DNA of 52,356 nt from an uncultured Holophagaceae bacterium (GCA_903913215.1 CAIWKE010000038.1:1-52356); one strand, 5' to 3'. Positions 1 through 9,048 are shown, numbered from the stretch's first letter. Notes: a model not told the origin generated them from the sequence alone. Numbers and translations: made by a program.

Positions 1-24
1 GCGGGTACCCTCGGGACCGGCGGC

Positions 25-174
25 CTACTTGGCCTCGCGGTGAACCCGGTAACCGCCACAGAAACGGCAAAACTTGTTGAACTCAAGCTTGCCTGTGGTG
101 GTCTTCTTGTTCTTGGTGGTGCTGTAGTTCTTGCGTTTGCACTCTTGGCACTGCAGGTGAATGATGTCGCGCAT
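25..174 (-). CDS. rpmG: 50S ribosomal protein L33
   Basis: A 49-residue basic protein beginning MRDIIHLQCQECKRKNY and ending with the L33 tail FCGGYRVHREAK. It is a component of the large ribosomal subunit. Four cysteines in two CxxC pairs (CQEC near residue 9 and CRFC near residue 37) mark the zinc-binding form of L33. It lies 31 bases downstream of tuf on the same strand, the usual tuf-rpmG(-secE-nusG) order, so it is probably cotranscribed with tuf. A GGAGGTCCCC stretch just upstream of the ATG supplies the ribosome binding site. It is too short for many gene callers but complete. Confidence 0.95.
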   Translation of the reverse strand: MRDIIHLQCQECKRKNYSTTKNKKTTTGKLEFNKFCRFCGGYRVHREAK

Positions 175-205
175 GGGGACCTCCTAGGTCGGGCAGGGCT
201 GGCGA

Positions 206-1399
<1,194 letters not shown>

Positions 1400-1449
1400 G
1401 AATGCCTCCTGGATGGTGGGAGAGAGAATGAAGGGGAACGAGCGAAGGG

Positions 1450-1524
<75 letters not shown>

Positions 1525-1591
1525 TTGAACCTTCCCGCTGTGAAGCGGGGGGCCTTGACGTCTGCCAGGTGGTCCTGGCAAACGGGGAGGG

Positions 1592-1668
<77 letters not shown>

Positions 1669-1713
1669 GTTGAATTCCGTGGACGGGATCCAGTTCTCCT
1701 TTGGTGGGAGGAC

Positions 1714-1800
1714 TGGTGCCGAGAGAAGGATTCGAACCTCCGTAACGCGTTGCGTGGCAGATTTACAGTCTGCTGCCATTAACCACTCGGCCATCTCGGC
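1714..1800 (-). tRNA. tRNA-Tyr (anticodon GTA)
   Basis: An 87-nt class II tRNA with a long variable arm and CCA encoded. The acceptor arm GCCGAGA pairs with TCTCGGC, and the anticodon stem GCAGA/TCTGC encloses CTGTAAA (anticodon GTA). It is the first gene of the tRNA-tuf block; the likely promoter lies about 130 bases upstream. Confidence 0.96.
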
Positions 1801-1932
1801 TTGCTTGTCCAGTGCCCCTCCCGGGGCTTGTCAATGTCTTCCGGCAGGACCGGAAAACACCCCATAGATACCCCTATCGGGGCACCTTGTCAGGGTCACT
1901 GCGAGGCAGGGCTTTCCTGACAGGGAACTCGA

Positions 1933-1961
1933 AAGATATCACGCTACCGCAACACCCTCAA
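1933..1961 (-). promoter_or_regulatory. Probable promoter of the tRNA-tuf operon
   Basis: Read on the minus strand, TTGAGG (1956-1961) and TATCTT (1933-1938) are separated by 17 bases, a fair sigma-70-type promoter in the 181-base gap between the methyltransferase stop and tRNA-Tyr. It points at the tRNAs and tuf. This is a match by eye only. Confidence 0.5.
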
Positions 1962-1981
1962 GCAGAAACTTCGAACCTTAC

Positions 1982-2704
1982 CTAACCACGCCGAGCCAGC
2001 ACGCGAAACAGCGTCACCGCTGCGGCTGCAGAGACGTTCAAACTCTCGATGCCACCGGGCATGGGGATGTGCAGCAGCGCGTCGCAGCGCTCCCGGATCT
2101 TCTGGTGCAGTCCCTCGCCCTCGGCACCCATGACCAGCACGGTAGCGCGGTCAAAGGATTCCAGCAGGTAGTCCTTGCTGCCCTCACCCGCGGCGAGGCC
2201 GTAGATCCAGCCCCCAGCCTCCTTCAACTCGTCCAGGGCCCGGCCCAGGTTCACCACGCGGCAGACAGGCACGCGGCCCGCCGTGCCAGCACTGGCGCGG
2301 ATCACCGTCTCATTCACCAGGGCCGAGCGACGCTCGGGCAGGATGACGCCATCCACCCCGGCACCCGCCGCGGAACGCAGAATGGCGCCCAGGTTGTGGG
2401 GATCCGTGATGCCATCCAGTGCCAGCACCAGTGCGGCCTCGCCCTTTTCCTGGACCCGTGCCTGGATGGCCTCGAAGTCCACGTAGGCGAAGGCGCCGCC
2501 CTCGCCTAGTATGCCCTGGTGACGCTGGCCCTGACTGCGCCGATCCAGGCCCTCCATGGGTTCCCGATGAATGACCACGCCGGCTTCTCGGGCGGCGGAA
2601 ACCAGCTTGGCCACACGACCCCAGGCCGCCGGAGCGATCCACAAGGTGTGCAGCTCGCCCCGTTCCAGGGCCTCTTCGCAGGCGTGGGGTCCTGGATATC
2701 GCAC
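1982..2704 (-). CDS. rlmB: TrmH/SpoU-family RNA 2'-O-methyltransferase (RlmB-like)
   Basis: A 240-residue SpoU-class methyltransferase, most like the enzyme that 2'-O-methylates a guanosine in 23S rRNA using S-adenosylmethionine. The N-terminal substrate-binding part starts with the family's G-x-H-A pattern (GPHACEEAL). The trefoil-knot catalytic domain carries DPHNLGAILRSAAGAG (motif 1), LVMGAEGEGL (motif 2) and PMPGGIESLNVSAAAA (motif 3). The start is a GTG two bases after the stop of the upstream barrel gene (TAG TC GTG), so translation is probably coupled to it. The exact target nucleotide cannot be read from sequence; trmH-like tRNA methylation is the alternative. Confidence 0.88.
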   Translation of the reverse strand: MRYPGPHACEEALERGELHTLWIAPAAWGRVAKLVSAAREAGVVIHREPMEGLDRRSQGQRHQGILGEGGAFAYVDFEAIQARVQEKGEAALVLALDGITDPHNLGAILRSAAGAGVDGVILPERRSALVNETVIRASAGTAGRVPVCRVVNLGRALDELKEAGGWIYGLAAGEGSKDYLLESFDRATVLVMGAEGEGLHQKIRERCDALLHIPMPGGIESLNVSAAAAVTLFRVLARRG

Positions 2705-2706
2705 GA

Positions 2707-4074
2707 CTAAAACATCTTCTTGAAGCCGATGGCCAGGAGATGCCCCATGCCCTCTTCCCGAACCCGGGTGCCCACGTTGCGGTAGCCCGCGGAGCTCCAG
2801 CCACCACTGAGGTTGCGGGAATCCTGGTCCTGGCTCTGGCGGAACTGGTAGCCGAAGCTCAGCTCTCCATCCATGACCTTGTAGCCGGCCCCGATGGAGA
2901 AGGCCGCACTGGGGGTGCCCCCGAGCTGGGGCTCAGTCAGAGACTCAGGTGTGCTGCGCTGGTCCAGCGACAGCCCAGCCCGCAGGGTCCAGAACTTCCC
3001 CAGCTCCACTTCGATGGAGCCACCCAGGCCGAAGCGCCCCACGCCCTTGGGCGGTGTGGTGGGTGCGATGACAACGCCGGAGGGCGTCTGGATGGAGGCA
3101 TTGGAGGGGATCTGCAGAGACCCAGAGATCCAGCGGAGATCCGCTTCCCAGGTCACCATGGGGGTGGCGCGATGCCGCATCCCGAAAGTGGTGCGGGAAG
3201 GCAGCTCCATGGTCCCACTACCCGGTAGGGCGCTGGACCGCGCCACGAGGCTGGTGGCCCGAACATCGGTGCCGAGGGAGGGCGTGCTCAGCCCATCGTT
3301 GGCGTAGAGTCCCAGATTGTTGTCCCGCAGGCTGGCCTTCAGGTCCAGGTCCCCCTTCAATCCCGACTGGTGGGCGAAACCCAAGGTCCAGCGGGGACTC
3401 AGGGCCCAGCGCAGACCCAGGGAGTAGCTGGGCACCACTTTATTGCCGCTCTGGCCTACGCGGTGATCCACCAGACCGTCCACTGGGTTGCCTGCGGAAC
3501 TGACCTGGGTCGGGTCCACCGGCAGGCCCAGACGCATGACCGTGGAAGAATCGAAGGCCAGCCGGGCCACGCCCAGACCGATGCCCACGGAAAGGTTGGG
3601 ACTGAGGGACCAGGCAGCCTGGGCTTCCAGACGGCGTGCGGACAGGTCGATGCCATCGCCCAGGAAGCGCGAGGGGGCCGCGTCCAGCAGGCGGGCATGA
3701 CGCAGGTAGGGCTCATCCAGCTTCAAGCCCAAAGTCACCCCTGAGGAGATGCGATTGGAGAGTCCGAAGCCGCCGATGGTCCGGTTTCGGTCGAAGCTGC
3801 TGTAGGTCTTCTGGTTGGATTCCAGGGTCTGCTGGGTCTCGGACATCTCCAGCCCGGCGGCCAGGTAGAAGCCCCGGGCCTCCTTCAGGGAGGCCAGGAT
3901 GGCGGGGTTGGTGCCTGCCGCCTCCAGGCTGTAGCCATAGGCCACCTGGGCACCGCTGCGGGCGATGCCTACGGGATCTGCAGCCGGCAGGGCCAGCCCC
4001 TGGGCCGCAGCCGGAAGGGCGCCCACGCCCAGCATCAGCCCCAACCCGATGAAACCACGAACCGCCTGCACCAT
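2707..4074 (-). CDS. FadL/OmpP1-like outer-membrane beta-barrel protein
   Basis: A predicted 455-residue outer-membrane protein. The N terminus is a signal peptide (MVQAVRGFIGLGLMLGVGALPAAAQG, cleaved near AAAQ). The start of the mature protein, with NPAILA early on, fits the FadL/TodX hydrophobic-compound channel family, where an Asn-Pro-Ala segment opens the chain. Many alternating amphipathic strands follow (TLGLKLDEPYL, WTLGFAHQSGLKG, LSFGYQFRQSQDQ) and the chain ends in Phe (GFKKMF), the usual barrel-assembly signal. Start chosen: the ATG at 4074, preceded by GGAGG, rather than the longer frame that begins before the signal peptide. The substrate is unknown; long-chain fatty acids or aromatics are family precedents. 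Confidence 0.75.
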   Translation of the reverse strand: MVQAVRGFIGLGLMLGVGALPAAAQGLALPAADPVGIARSGAQVAYGYSLEAAGTNPAILASLKEARGFYLAAGLEMSETQQTLESNQKTYSSFDRNRTIGGFGLSNRISSGVTLGLKLDEPYLRHARLLDAAPSRFLGDGIDLSARRLEAQAAWSLSPNLSVGIGLGVARLAFDSSTVMRLGLPVDPTQVSSAGNPVDGLVDHRVGQSGNKVVPSYSLGLRWALSPRWTLGFAHQSGLKGDLDLKASLRDNNLGLYANDGLSTPSLGTDVRATSLVARSSALPGSGTMELPSRTTFGMRHRATPMVTWEADLRWISGSLQIPSNASIQTPSGVVIAPTTPPKGVGRFGLGGSIEVELGKFWTLRAGLSLDQRSTPESLTEPQLGGTPSAAFSIGAGYKVMDGELSFGYQFRQSQDQDSRNLSGGWSSAGYRNVGTRVREEGMGHLLAIGFKKMF

Positions 4075-4187
4075 ATCGCCCTGCCTCCGAGACACGCTTC
4101 TTGAATGGTCCAAACCCGGGAAGGGTTCAAACCCAAGGCTCCAGGATCGCCAAAAGGAGCCGAATCACCAAGCTCATTCCTGGGAAC

Positions 4188-4478
4188 TCAGTGTTCCGAG
4201 TCCCCCATGAACCGAACCAGGAGCCGATCCACCAGCTCCCAGACCTCTAAAAGGGCCGCCAGGCACATCACCAGGCCGAAGCCCAAGGCCAAGGCCCGAC
4301 CCCAGGGCCCCATGAGGGCCCGACAAAGCCAAGGCCACTGCCAGAACAGGGCCGGGAGCCGCAGCCGACCGTAAAAGGCCAGCGTAGACAGCAGCATCCC
4401 CCCCCACAGTAAGTAGAAGAACCTGAGGGCTCGAAAGAGGACATCCCAGGCGAAGGGACGGAGTCGGGGGGCGGGCAT
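4188..4478 (-). CDS. Small membrane protein of unknown function
   Basis: A 96-residue protein starting MPAPRLRPFAWDVL with two hydrophobic segments (FYLLWGGMLLSTLAFYG and ALALGFGLVMCLAALLEVW) linked by an Arg/Trp-rich stretch, suggesting a small inner-membrane protein. It follows the TauE/SafE permease on the same strand, and a longer in-frame start would overlap that gene's stop codon, so the two may be cotranscribed. I do not recognise a family. The start is uncertain because no strong ribosome binding site precedes the ATG at 4478. Confidence 0.55.
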   Translation of the reverse strand: MPAPRLRPFAWDVLFRALRFFYLLWGGMLLSTLAFYGRLRLPALFWQWPWLCRALMGPWGRALALGFGLVMCLAALLEVWELVDRLLVRFMGDSEH

Positions 4479-4518
4479 GAAGCGACCAGCATAACCTGGG
4501 TCCCCCGCCTTGTGCGGT

Positions 4519-5295
4519 TCAGGGATGCACAACCTGCCACCCCAGGCGCAGGATGAGGATACCCACCACGCCGATGAAGACCGCGCGCACCCAGGCGCTG
4601 CCCCGGCTGAGGGCCACGTGGGCGCCCAGATAGCCCCCTATCCCGTTGGCCGCGGCCATGCCCAGGGCAACGGAGGGGATCCAGCTGCCCTGCACCACGA
4701 AGAGGGCCATGGCCGTCAGGTTCGAGGCCCAGTTCACACTCTTGGCCAGGGCTGAAGCGCGGAGGAAGTCGAAGCCCAGGACAGCCACAAAGAGGAAGAT
4801 CAGGAGCGAGCCGGTACCCGGCCCGAAAAAGCCATCATAGAAGCCGAGGGCAAAGGCGATGAGGGCTGCCAAGCCCCGCTGGTGGCTGAGCCCGAAGCGG
4901 GGTGCGTGCAACTGGCCCAGGTCTGGTTTCAGCAGGGTGAAGGCCAGCATGACCACCAGGAGCCCCAGCATGACGGGCCGCAGGAAGTCCCCGTGGACCC
5001 GATAGGTGAGCCATACCCCAAAGCAGGCGCCGACAGCCGAGGCAAGCACGGGAACGACCATCTCCCGCCAGGCCAGGGTCCCTGAGCGGAGAAACTTGCC
5101 CGCGGCCATGGTTGTGCCCGTGCAGGCCACCACCTTATTGGTGCCCAGCAACATGGGCAGGGGCGTGCCCACCGGCAGGGCCAGCATCAGGGCCGGCACG
5201 GTGATGAGCCCGCCTCCGCCCACGATGGCATCGATGAACCCCGCCAGGAGCGCAGCGAGCATCAGAAGGGCGAGGACAGGGAGGGAAAGCATCAT
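4519..5295 (-). CDS. TauE/SafE-family permease (sulfite/anion exporter)
   Basis: A 258-residue inner-membrane protein with about eight hydrophobic helices in the duplicated TauE/SafE layout. The hallmark GFIDAIVGGGGLITVPAL appears in the first half and its echo GFYDGFFGPGTGSLLIFLF in the second, plus GTNKVVACTGT and AKSVNWASNLTA. Family members export sulfite, sulfoacetate or related anions; the substrate here cannot be assigned. It starts 16 bases after frr with GGGGGATG before the ATG, so it is probably in the frr transcript. There are two adjacent ATG codons; the upstream one is used. Confidence 0.85.
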   Translation of the reverse strand: MMLSLPVLALLMLAALLAGFIDAIVGGGGLITVPALMLALPVGTPLPMLLGTNKVVACTGTTMAAGKFLRSGTLAWREMVVPVLASAVGACFGVWLTYRVHGDFLRPVMLGLLVVMLAFTLLKPDLGQLHAPRFGLSHQRGLAALIAFALGFYDGFFGPGTGSLLIFLFVAVLGFDFLRASALAKSVNWASNLTAMALFVVQGSWIPSVALGMAAANGIGGYLGAHVALSRGSAWVRAVFIGVVGILILRLGWQVVHP

Positions 5296-5311
5296 CCCCC
5301 AGCCTACCGGC

Positions 5312-5887
5312 TCAAACCTTGAGGATTTCCGCTTCCTTGTGCTTCATGGCCTCATCGACTTCCTTGACGTGGGCGTCGGTGACCTTCTGGATGTCCTCCA
5401 GGGCCTTCTTGGCAGCGTCCTCGGAGATGTGGCCTTCCTTGGCCTTCTCCAGCTTCTTGATGTCCTCGTTGGCGTCTCGGCGGATGTTGCGCACACCGGT
5501 CTTGATCTCCTCGCCCAGACGGTGGAGCACCTTCACCAGATCCCGGCGCCGTTCCTCCGTGAGCATGGGGATGGGCAAGCGGATCACGTTGCCATCGTTG
5601 GAGGGGTTGATGCCCAGGTCCGACTTGAGGATGGCGGTCTCAAAGGCCTTGATGGCGCTCTTGTCGAAGGGCGTGATGACCAGCATGCCAGCCTCGGGCA
5701 CGGAGACCGTGGCCATCTGGTTCAGGGGCACCACGGAGCCGTAGTAGTCCACGTGCACATTGTCCAGAAGGCTGGCATTAGCCCGGCCGGTGCGGATGGT
5801 GGCCATCTCCTTCTTGAGGGCCTCCACCGAGGCGTGCATGCGCCGCTTGGTCTCCAGCAGGATTGAGTCAGGGGTCTGTTCGGACAT
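5312..5887 (-). CDS. frr: Ribosome recycling factor
   Basis: A 191-residue protein (family about 185) that works with EF-G to split post-termination ribosomes. The three-helix bundle and small beta domain are both evident: IRTGRANASLLDNVHVDYYG near residue 31, PLNQMATVSVPE, SDLGINPSNDGNVIRLPIP, then LTEERRRDLVKVLHRLGEE and the long helix VRNIRRDANEDIKKLEKA. The ATG is preceded by CGAGGTGCCCC. Usual neighbours pyrH, tsf and rpsB are not visible upstream; instead a divergent hydrolase gene begins about 95 bases away. Confidence 0.97.
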   Translation of the reverse strand: MSEQTPDSILLETKRRMHASVEALKKEMATIRTGRANASLLDNVHVDYYGSVVPLNQMATVSVPEAGMLVITPFDKSAIKAFETAILKSDLGINPSNDGNVIRLPIPMLTEERRRDLVKVLHRLGEEIKTGVRNIRRDANEDIKKLEKAKEGHISEDAAKKALEDIQKVTDAHVKEVDEAMKHKEAEILKV

Positions 5888-5982
5888 GGGGCACCTCGAA
5901 TAATCGACAATCCCTCCTTTATACCTCAGCCCGGCTTCATCTTGGCGATGTGCTAAAGTGGTGGGACTTTTCCGAGGTCCCC

Positions 5983-6798
5983 ATGCGCGCGCTCCATCTG
6001 CTGGCTCCCTTGGCTTCCCTGCTCCTCTGTGCAGCGCCAGCCTCCACCGACATGGCGCTGACCAGTGCGGATGGCTTCGCCCTCAAGGGCACCCTCACCC
6101 TTCCCAGCGCCAAAGGCAAGGTCCCCGTGGTGATCCTGGCCCACCAGTTCGCCACAGACCGCAGCGGGTGGACCCCCCTGGCCGAGCGCCTGGCGGCCCG
6201 GGGCATCGCCACCCTGGCCCTGGACCTACGCGGCCACGGCGCCAGCACCCACAAGGGCGACGCGGAACTGGCCGTCGGCACCGACTTCATGGCTTCGGCC
6301 AAGGCCGTGGGCTTCGACCAGATTCCTGCCGACCTGGCCCAGGCGGCCGCTTGGCTCCGCAAGCAACCCGGCGTGGACGGTCGCCGCATCGGCCTGGCGG
6401 GCGCCAGTGTGGGCGCCTTCTCAGTGCTGCTGGCGGCCGCAGATGTGAAGCCTGTCGCCATTCTCGCCCTCAGCCCCGCAGGCACGGGTGCCTTTGGCCC
6501 AGGGGCCCAGGAGAAGCTGAAGGCCTCCGTGCTGAGCGCCCGAGCCTCGTCCCTGGTACTGGCCTCCCAGGACGACAAGGACGCCTTTGAGAACGCCCAG
6601 GCCCTCAAGGGCCTGCCCGGCGTGGATCTGTCCCTTCGGACCGGCAGTGAGCACGGCTTTGCCTACTTCAAGGAGCGGGCAGATCTCATGGCCGTCTTCT
6701 TTGGCGAGTACCTGACCTACCACCGCAGCGGCGAAGCCCACCGGGCCGCCAAGGCGCAAGCACCCAGTAACGCCGACGCACCCGGGAATGGGAAATAG
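5983..6798 (+). CDS. Secreted alpha/beta hydrolase (dienelactone hydrolase-like)
   Basis: A 271-residue protein with a signal peptide (MRALHLLAPLASLLLCAAPAS) and an alpha/beta-hydrolase domain. The chain opens with LTSADGFALKGTLTLP and VVILAHQFATDRSGW (oxyanion region). The nucleophile elbow GASVG has Ser142, and SEHGF near the C terminus gives a plausible catalytic His; the Asp is probably in ASQDDKDAF. LALDLRGHGAST is typical of esterase/dienelactone-hydrolase relatives. The ATG at 5983 follows GAGGTCCCC; the longer open frame into the frr promoter region is not credible. It is convergent with the IHF gene. The substrate is unknown. Confidence 0.8.
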   Translation: MRALHLLAPLASLLLCAAPASTDMALTSADGFALKGTLTLPSAKGKVPVVILAHQFATDRSGWTPLAERLAARGIATLALDLRGHGASTHKGDAELAVGTDFMASAKAVGFDQIPADLAQAAAWLRKQPGVDGRRIGLAGASVGAFSVLLAAADVKPVAILALSPAGTGAFGPGAQEKLKASVLSARASSLVLASQDDKDAFENAQALKGLPGVDLSLRTGSEHGFAYFKERADLMAVFFGEYLTYHRSGEAHRAAKAQAPSNADAPGNGK

Positions 6799-6816
6799 TT
6801 CCGCCATCCGACACTA

Positions 6817-7110
6817 TCAGTCGATGAGTTTGCTACGCAGTTCCTTGCCGAGTTTGAAGTAGGCCACCCGCTTGGGAGGCACCTGAATACTCTCACCGCT
6901 GCGAGGGTTGCGCCCAATACGGGCCTTGCGGTCGCGCAACCGGAAACTACCGAAACCACGCAGTTCCACCCCCTCACCAGCCTTGAGGGAGGCGATGATG
7001 CTCTCTAGAAAGGTCTGGACCAAAAGGTCGGCGTCCGCCTTCCCGAATTCAAGACCCTCCATCAGGTGCCTGGAGAGATCGGCCTTGGTTAGGGTCTCAG
7101 GCGCTTCCAT
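6817..7110 (-). CDS. IHF/HU-family DNA-bending protein
   Basis: A 97-residue nucleoid protein of the HU/IHF fold. It begins with the helix-rich dimer core (LTKADLSRHLMEGLEFGKADADLLVQTFLESI), continues GEGVELRGFGSFRLRDRKARIGRNPRSGE with the GRNP tip of the DNA-intercalating arm, and ends FKLGKELRSKL. It is slightly longer than HU, closer to IHF length (94-100). AGGAG lies 7 bases before the ATG. It ends 18 bases from the convergent hydrolase stop. Whether it acts as an IHF heterodimer subunit or a homodimer cannot be told here. Confidence 0.9.
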   Translation of the reverse strand: MEAPETLTKADLSRHLMEGLEFGKADADLLVQTFLESIIASLKAGEGVELRGFGSFRLRDRKARIGRNPRSGESIQVPPKRVAYFKLGKELRSKLID

Positions 7111-7240
7111 GCGGCACTCCTGGTAGGGGAGTTAAGCTTGGCAGATCTGGGGTTCATTGAAGCCCAGCTTCAAGGGCGACCGGAATTCCATTAGCCGTCA
7201 GCTGCCAGCACCTGTCCGAGTGGTTATTTCCCCTTTTCCG

Positions 7241-7297
7241 TTGACATGAAAAGCTATTTGCTACATATTTACCGTGTATTCGGTATTTTTACCGAAT
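7241..7297 (+). promoter_or_regulatory. Promoter with palindromic operator upstream of XRE regulator
   Basis: TTGACA (7241-7246) and CATATT (7264-7269) are 17 bases apart, a strong sigma-70-type promoter. Immediately downstream, where RNA polymerase would start, lies the perfect inverted repeat ATTCGGTA-TTTT-TACCGAAT (7278-7297), with an additional TACCG half-site at 7270-7274. The layout fits an autoregulatory operator for the XRE gene that starts at 7335. Confidence 0.6.
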
Positions 7298-7334
7298 TTC
7301 AGGTATCAAAAAATACAGAGTAGAGGCTTACGCA

Positions 7335-8135
7335 TTGATCTCTAGACTAAACATCAGGGCTGCTCATCACCAAAGAGCCTTCATCGGGAAGCGCTTACGC
7401 GACCTCCGGAAGGGTCGTGGTCTCTCCCAAGGAGACCTGGGAAAAGTCCTCGGCATCCCCCAGAGCACTCTCTCGGAGATCGAACTTGGGAAGACCTCCC
7501 TCGCGGCCGAACAACTCATCCAAGTCCTCAAGGCCTTCAACGTTCCTGTCAGCCACTTCGATCAGTCCCCAGGAGAGACTAGCGGAACGATCCAAAAGGC
7601 CCTGGCGGGCCACGGTGCCTCACATCTGGTCGATGATCACAACCTTCTACCCAGTGAAAACCTGGTGCGGGTTGATGTCGCCGTTCGGGAGGCCCTGGTA
7701 GCAGGCGAAAGCGCCCGGGAACTCGCCGCTCTGGCCCCCGTCATTATCGGCCACGTAGGCCAGATCAACTTCCACCGACTCTATGCCCAGTTCAAGGACT
7801 ACAACCTTGAGACCCGCTACGGCTGGCTTCTGGACAACATCTTGGAGGCCATCAAGTCGACCCTGGAGAACAAACCCCCAAGAAAGCAGGCCCTAGTCCT
7901 CGCCAAGGCCGCTAGTGTCCTCCGGGACCACCGGAACCGAGTCTTCCCGAACGGGGTACCGACAGGATCTCTCCACGAGGACTACCTGGGAACCCCCATC
8001 CTGAGCCCCAAAACCAGGGCCGAGATCGACCGCAACCGTTCCCAGGTCTCACGTGAATGGAACATCCTCACCACCATCCCAATCGAGGACTTCGTCAGGG
8101 CGATCCAGGAGGCTCATGTCCCCCAAGCTGGTTGA
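7335..8135 (+). CDS. XRE-family helix-turn-helix regulator
   Basis: A 266-residue protein. Residues about 17-72 are a clear XRE/Cro helix-turn-helix (IGKRLRDLRKGRGLSQGDLGKVLGIPQSTLSEIELGKTSL), so it binds DNA. The remaining ~190 residues (from SGTIQKALAGHGASHL on, including VIIGHVGQINFHRLYAQFKDYNLETRYGW) match no domain I recognise and may sense a ligand or partner. The start is a TTG with AGAGG upstream. A strong promoter and palindrome lie just before it, suggesting self-repression. It ends 6 bases from the convergent toxin-antitoxin genes in a locally less GC-rich stretch, so it may belong to an acquired defence or stability module. Confidence 0.75.
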   Translation: MISRLNIRAAHHQRAFIGKRLRDLRKGRGLSQGDLGKVLGIPQSTLSEIELGKTSLAAEQLIQVLKAFNVPVSHFDQSPGETSGTIQKALAGHGASHLVDDHNLLPSENLVRVDVAVREALVAGESARELAALAPVIIGHVGQINFHRLYAQFKDYNLETRYGWLLDNILEAIKSTLENKPPRKQALVLAKAASVLRDHRNRVFPNGVPTGSLHEDYLGTPILSPKTRAEIDRNRSQVSREWNILTTIPIEDFVRAIQEAHVPQAG

Positions 8136-8141
8136 GCACAA

Positions 8142-8426
8142 TCAATGAGTGGCCTGCACTTTAAATTGAACACCCAATGCGTGCATGAGTTTGAATACCG
8201 TTTCATACCTAGGTTTGGCACCAGGCGCGAGGGTTTTATAGAGACTTTCGCGAGAAACCCCCGCGTCTTTGGCAAGTTGTGTCATGCCTCGGGCACGGGC
8301 GACAGCTGCCACAGCTTGTAGGAAGTGATCTGGATCAGGGTCTTCCATGGCCAAGGAAAGGTATTCGGCGATCATTTCCTCGCTATCGAGGTAGTCGGTG
8401 ACATCGAAACGGGTGAAGGTGGTCAT
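8142..8426 (-). CDS. Addiction-module antidote protein (HigA-like antitoxin)
   Basis: A 94-residue helix-turn-helix protein of the COG3636-type antidote family. The N terminus FDVTDYLDSEEMIAEYLSLAMEDPDPDHFLQA precedes the helix-turn-helix ARGMTQLAKDAGVSRESLYKTLAPGAKPRYETV. It should bind the cognate RelE-like toxin and repress the shared promoter. It starts 3 bases after the toxin stop, with GGAG 9 bases before its ATG. The frame is intact even though the toxin upstream is broken, as expected if losing the toxin is tolerated while losing the antitoxin first would not be. Confidence 0.88.
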   Translation of the reverse strand: MTTFTRFDVTDYLDSEEMIAEYLSLAMEDPDPDHFLQAVAAVARARGMTQLAKDAGVSRESLYKTLAPGAKPRYETVFKLMHALGVQFKVQATH

Positions 8427-8429
8427 GGA

Positions 8430-8737
8430 TTACTCCTGAGGAAGCGTTTTGAGCAGGGTTTTGGCACGGGTGATGTCCTTGGCTTGGGTGCTCTTGTCGC
8501 CACCTATCAAAAGCAGATATATCACCTCACCCCGCCTGGTGAAGTAGACCCAGTAGCCTGGACCATAGTGAATTCGCATTTCCGAAACACCATCCCCAAC
8601 AGGAGTGCAATCACCAAAGTTGCCACCTTCGGCTCGAACGAGCTGACCCACGATGCGTGCCTTGCCGCTCAAATCTCTGAGCCCGGCCAGCCAACTCGCG
8701 AACTCGCGAACTCTTGAGACTGAAGGAGGGTGGCCAT
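8430..8737 (-). pseudogene. RelE/HigB-type toxin, frameshifted by an 8-bp tandem duplication
   Basis: The toxin body (GNFGDCTPVGDGVSEMRIHYGPGYWVYF, then LLLIGGDKSTQ) is typical of the RelE/ParE killer-protein family that pairs with COG3636 antidotes. From the ATG at 8737 the frame reads MATLLQSQEFAS and then goes out of register, ending within a few codons. The body is in another frame whose first usable start is a TTG at 8672, lacking the N-terminal helix. The break coincides with a tandem GAGTTCGC duplication. Removing one 8-bp unit restores a 99-residue frame reading MATLLQSQEFASWLAGLRDL, exactly the family N terminus. I read it as an inactivated toxin that could revert by repeat slippage. 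Confidence 0.85.
8693..8713. repeat. 8-bp tandem repeat AACTCGCG (about 2.6 copies) inside the toxin gene
   Basis: AACTCGCG occupies 8693-8700 and 8701-8708, with a partial copy AACTC at 8709-8713. The extra unit is what shifts the toxin reading frame. Short tandem repeats of this kind arise and collapse by replication slippage. Confidence 0.9.
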
Positions 8738-8742
8738 AAATC

Positions 8743-8772
8743 CAATTGTATCCATTCGGCTACAATTGTCAG
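8743..8772 (-). promoter_or_regulatory. Toxin-antitoxin promoter and operator
   Basis: On the minus strand CTGACA (8767-8772) and TACAAT (8745-8750) are 16 bases apart, just upstream of the toxin ATG. A perfect 8-bp inverted repeat, CAATTGTA (8743-8750) and TACAATTG (8761-8768) with a 10-base spacer, overlaps both promoter boxes. This is the expected position for autorepression by the antitoxin. Confidence 0.6.
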
Positions 8773-9048
8773 GCATCTATCTTCCCTCTCCGAGGCCGTC
8801 TTTCGATGGGTTCAGAGAAATGGTGAAAAGGGCCTTGCTACCCAAGGTTTAATGACTGCCGGGCTTGCACCCCTCCCTCACCTTGGCCTTTGGCTGAAAA
8901 CCAATTCATGTAAAATGAAATACGCCCACCCAATCTTCACAACTACTTATATATTCAATTGTTTAAGCCCTAAGGCCTGTGCGCTCGGAACAAACAATCA
9001 TCTCCCTGTGCCCAAACACCTGATCCGTTTTCACTACTGGACTCCCCG
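8773..9048. other. Non-coding stretch between TA promoter and hybrid kinase
   Basis: About 280 bases with lower GC content and no credible gene. The open frame that crosses it starts at a TTG inside the toxin and has no family resemblance or coding look. A TATATA-rich patch near 8950 could be part of a promoter for the kinase at 9049. No tRNA, terminator or clear repeat is visible. Confidence 0.5.

Noticed and set aside
8670-8737. Programmed ribosomal frameshift in the toxin
   Set aside because: The break has an 8-bp duplicated unit and no slippery heptamer or clear downstream stimulator; a tandem duplication explains it better.
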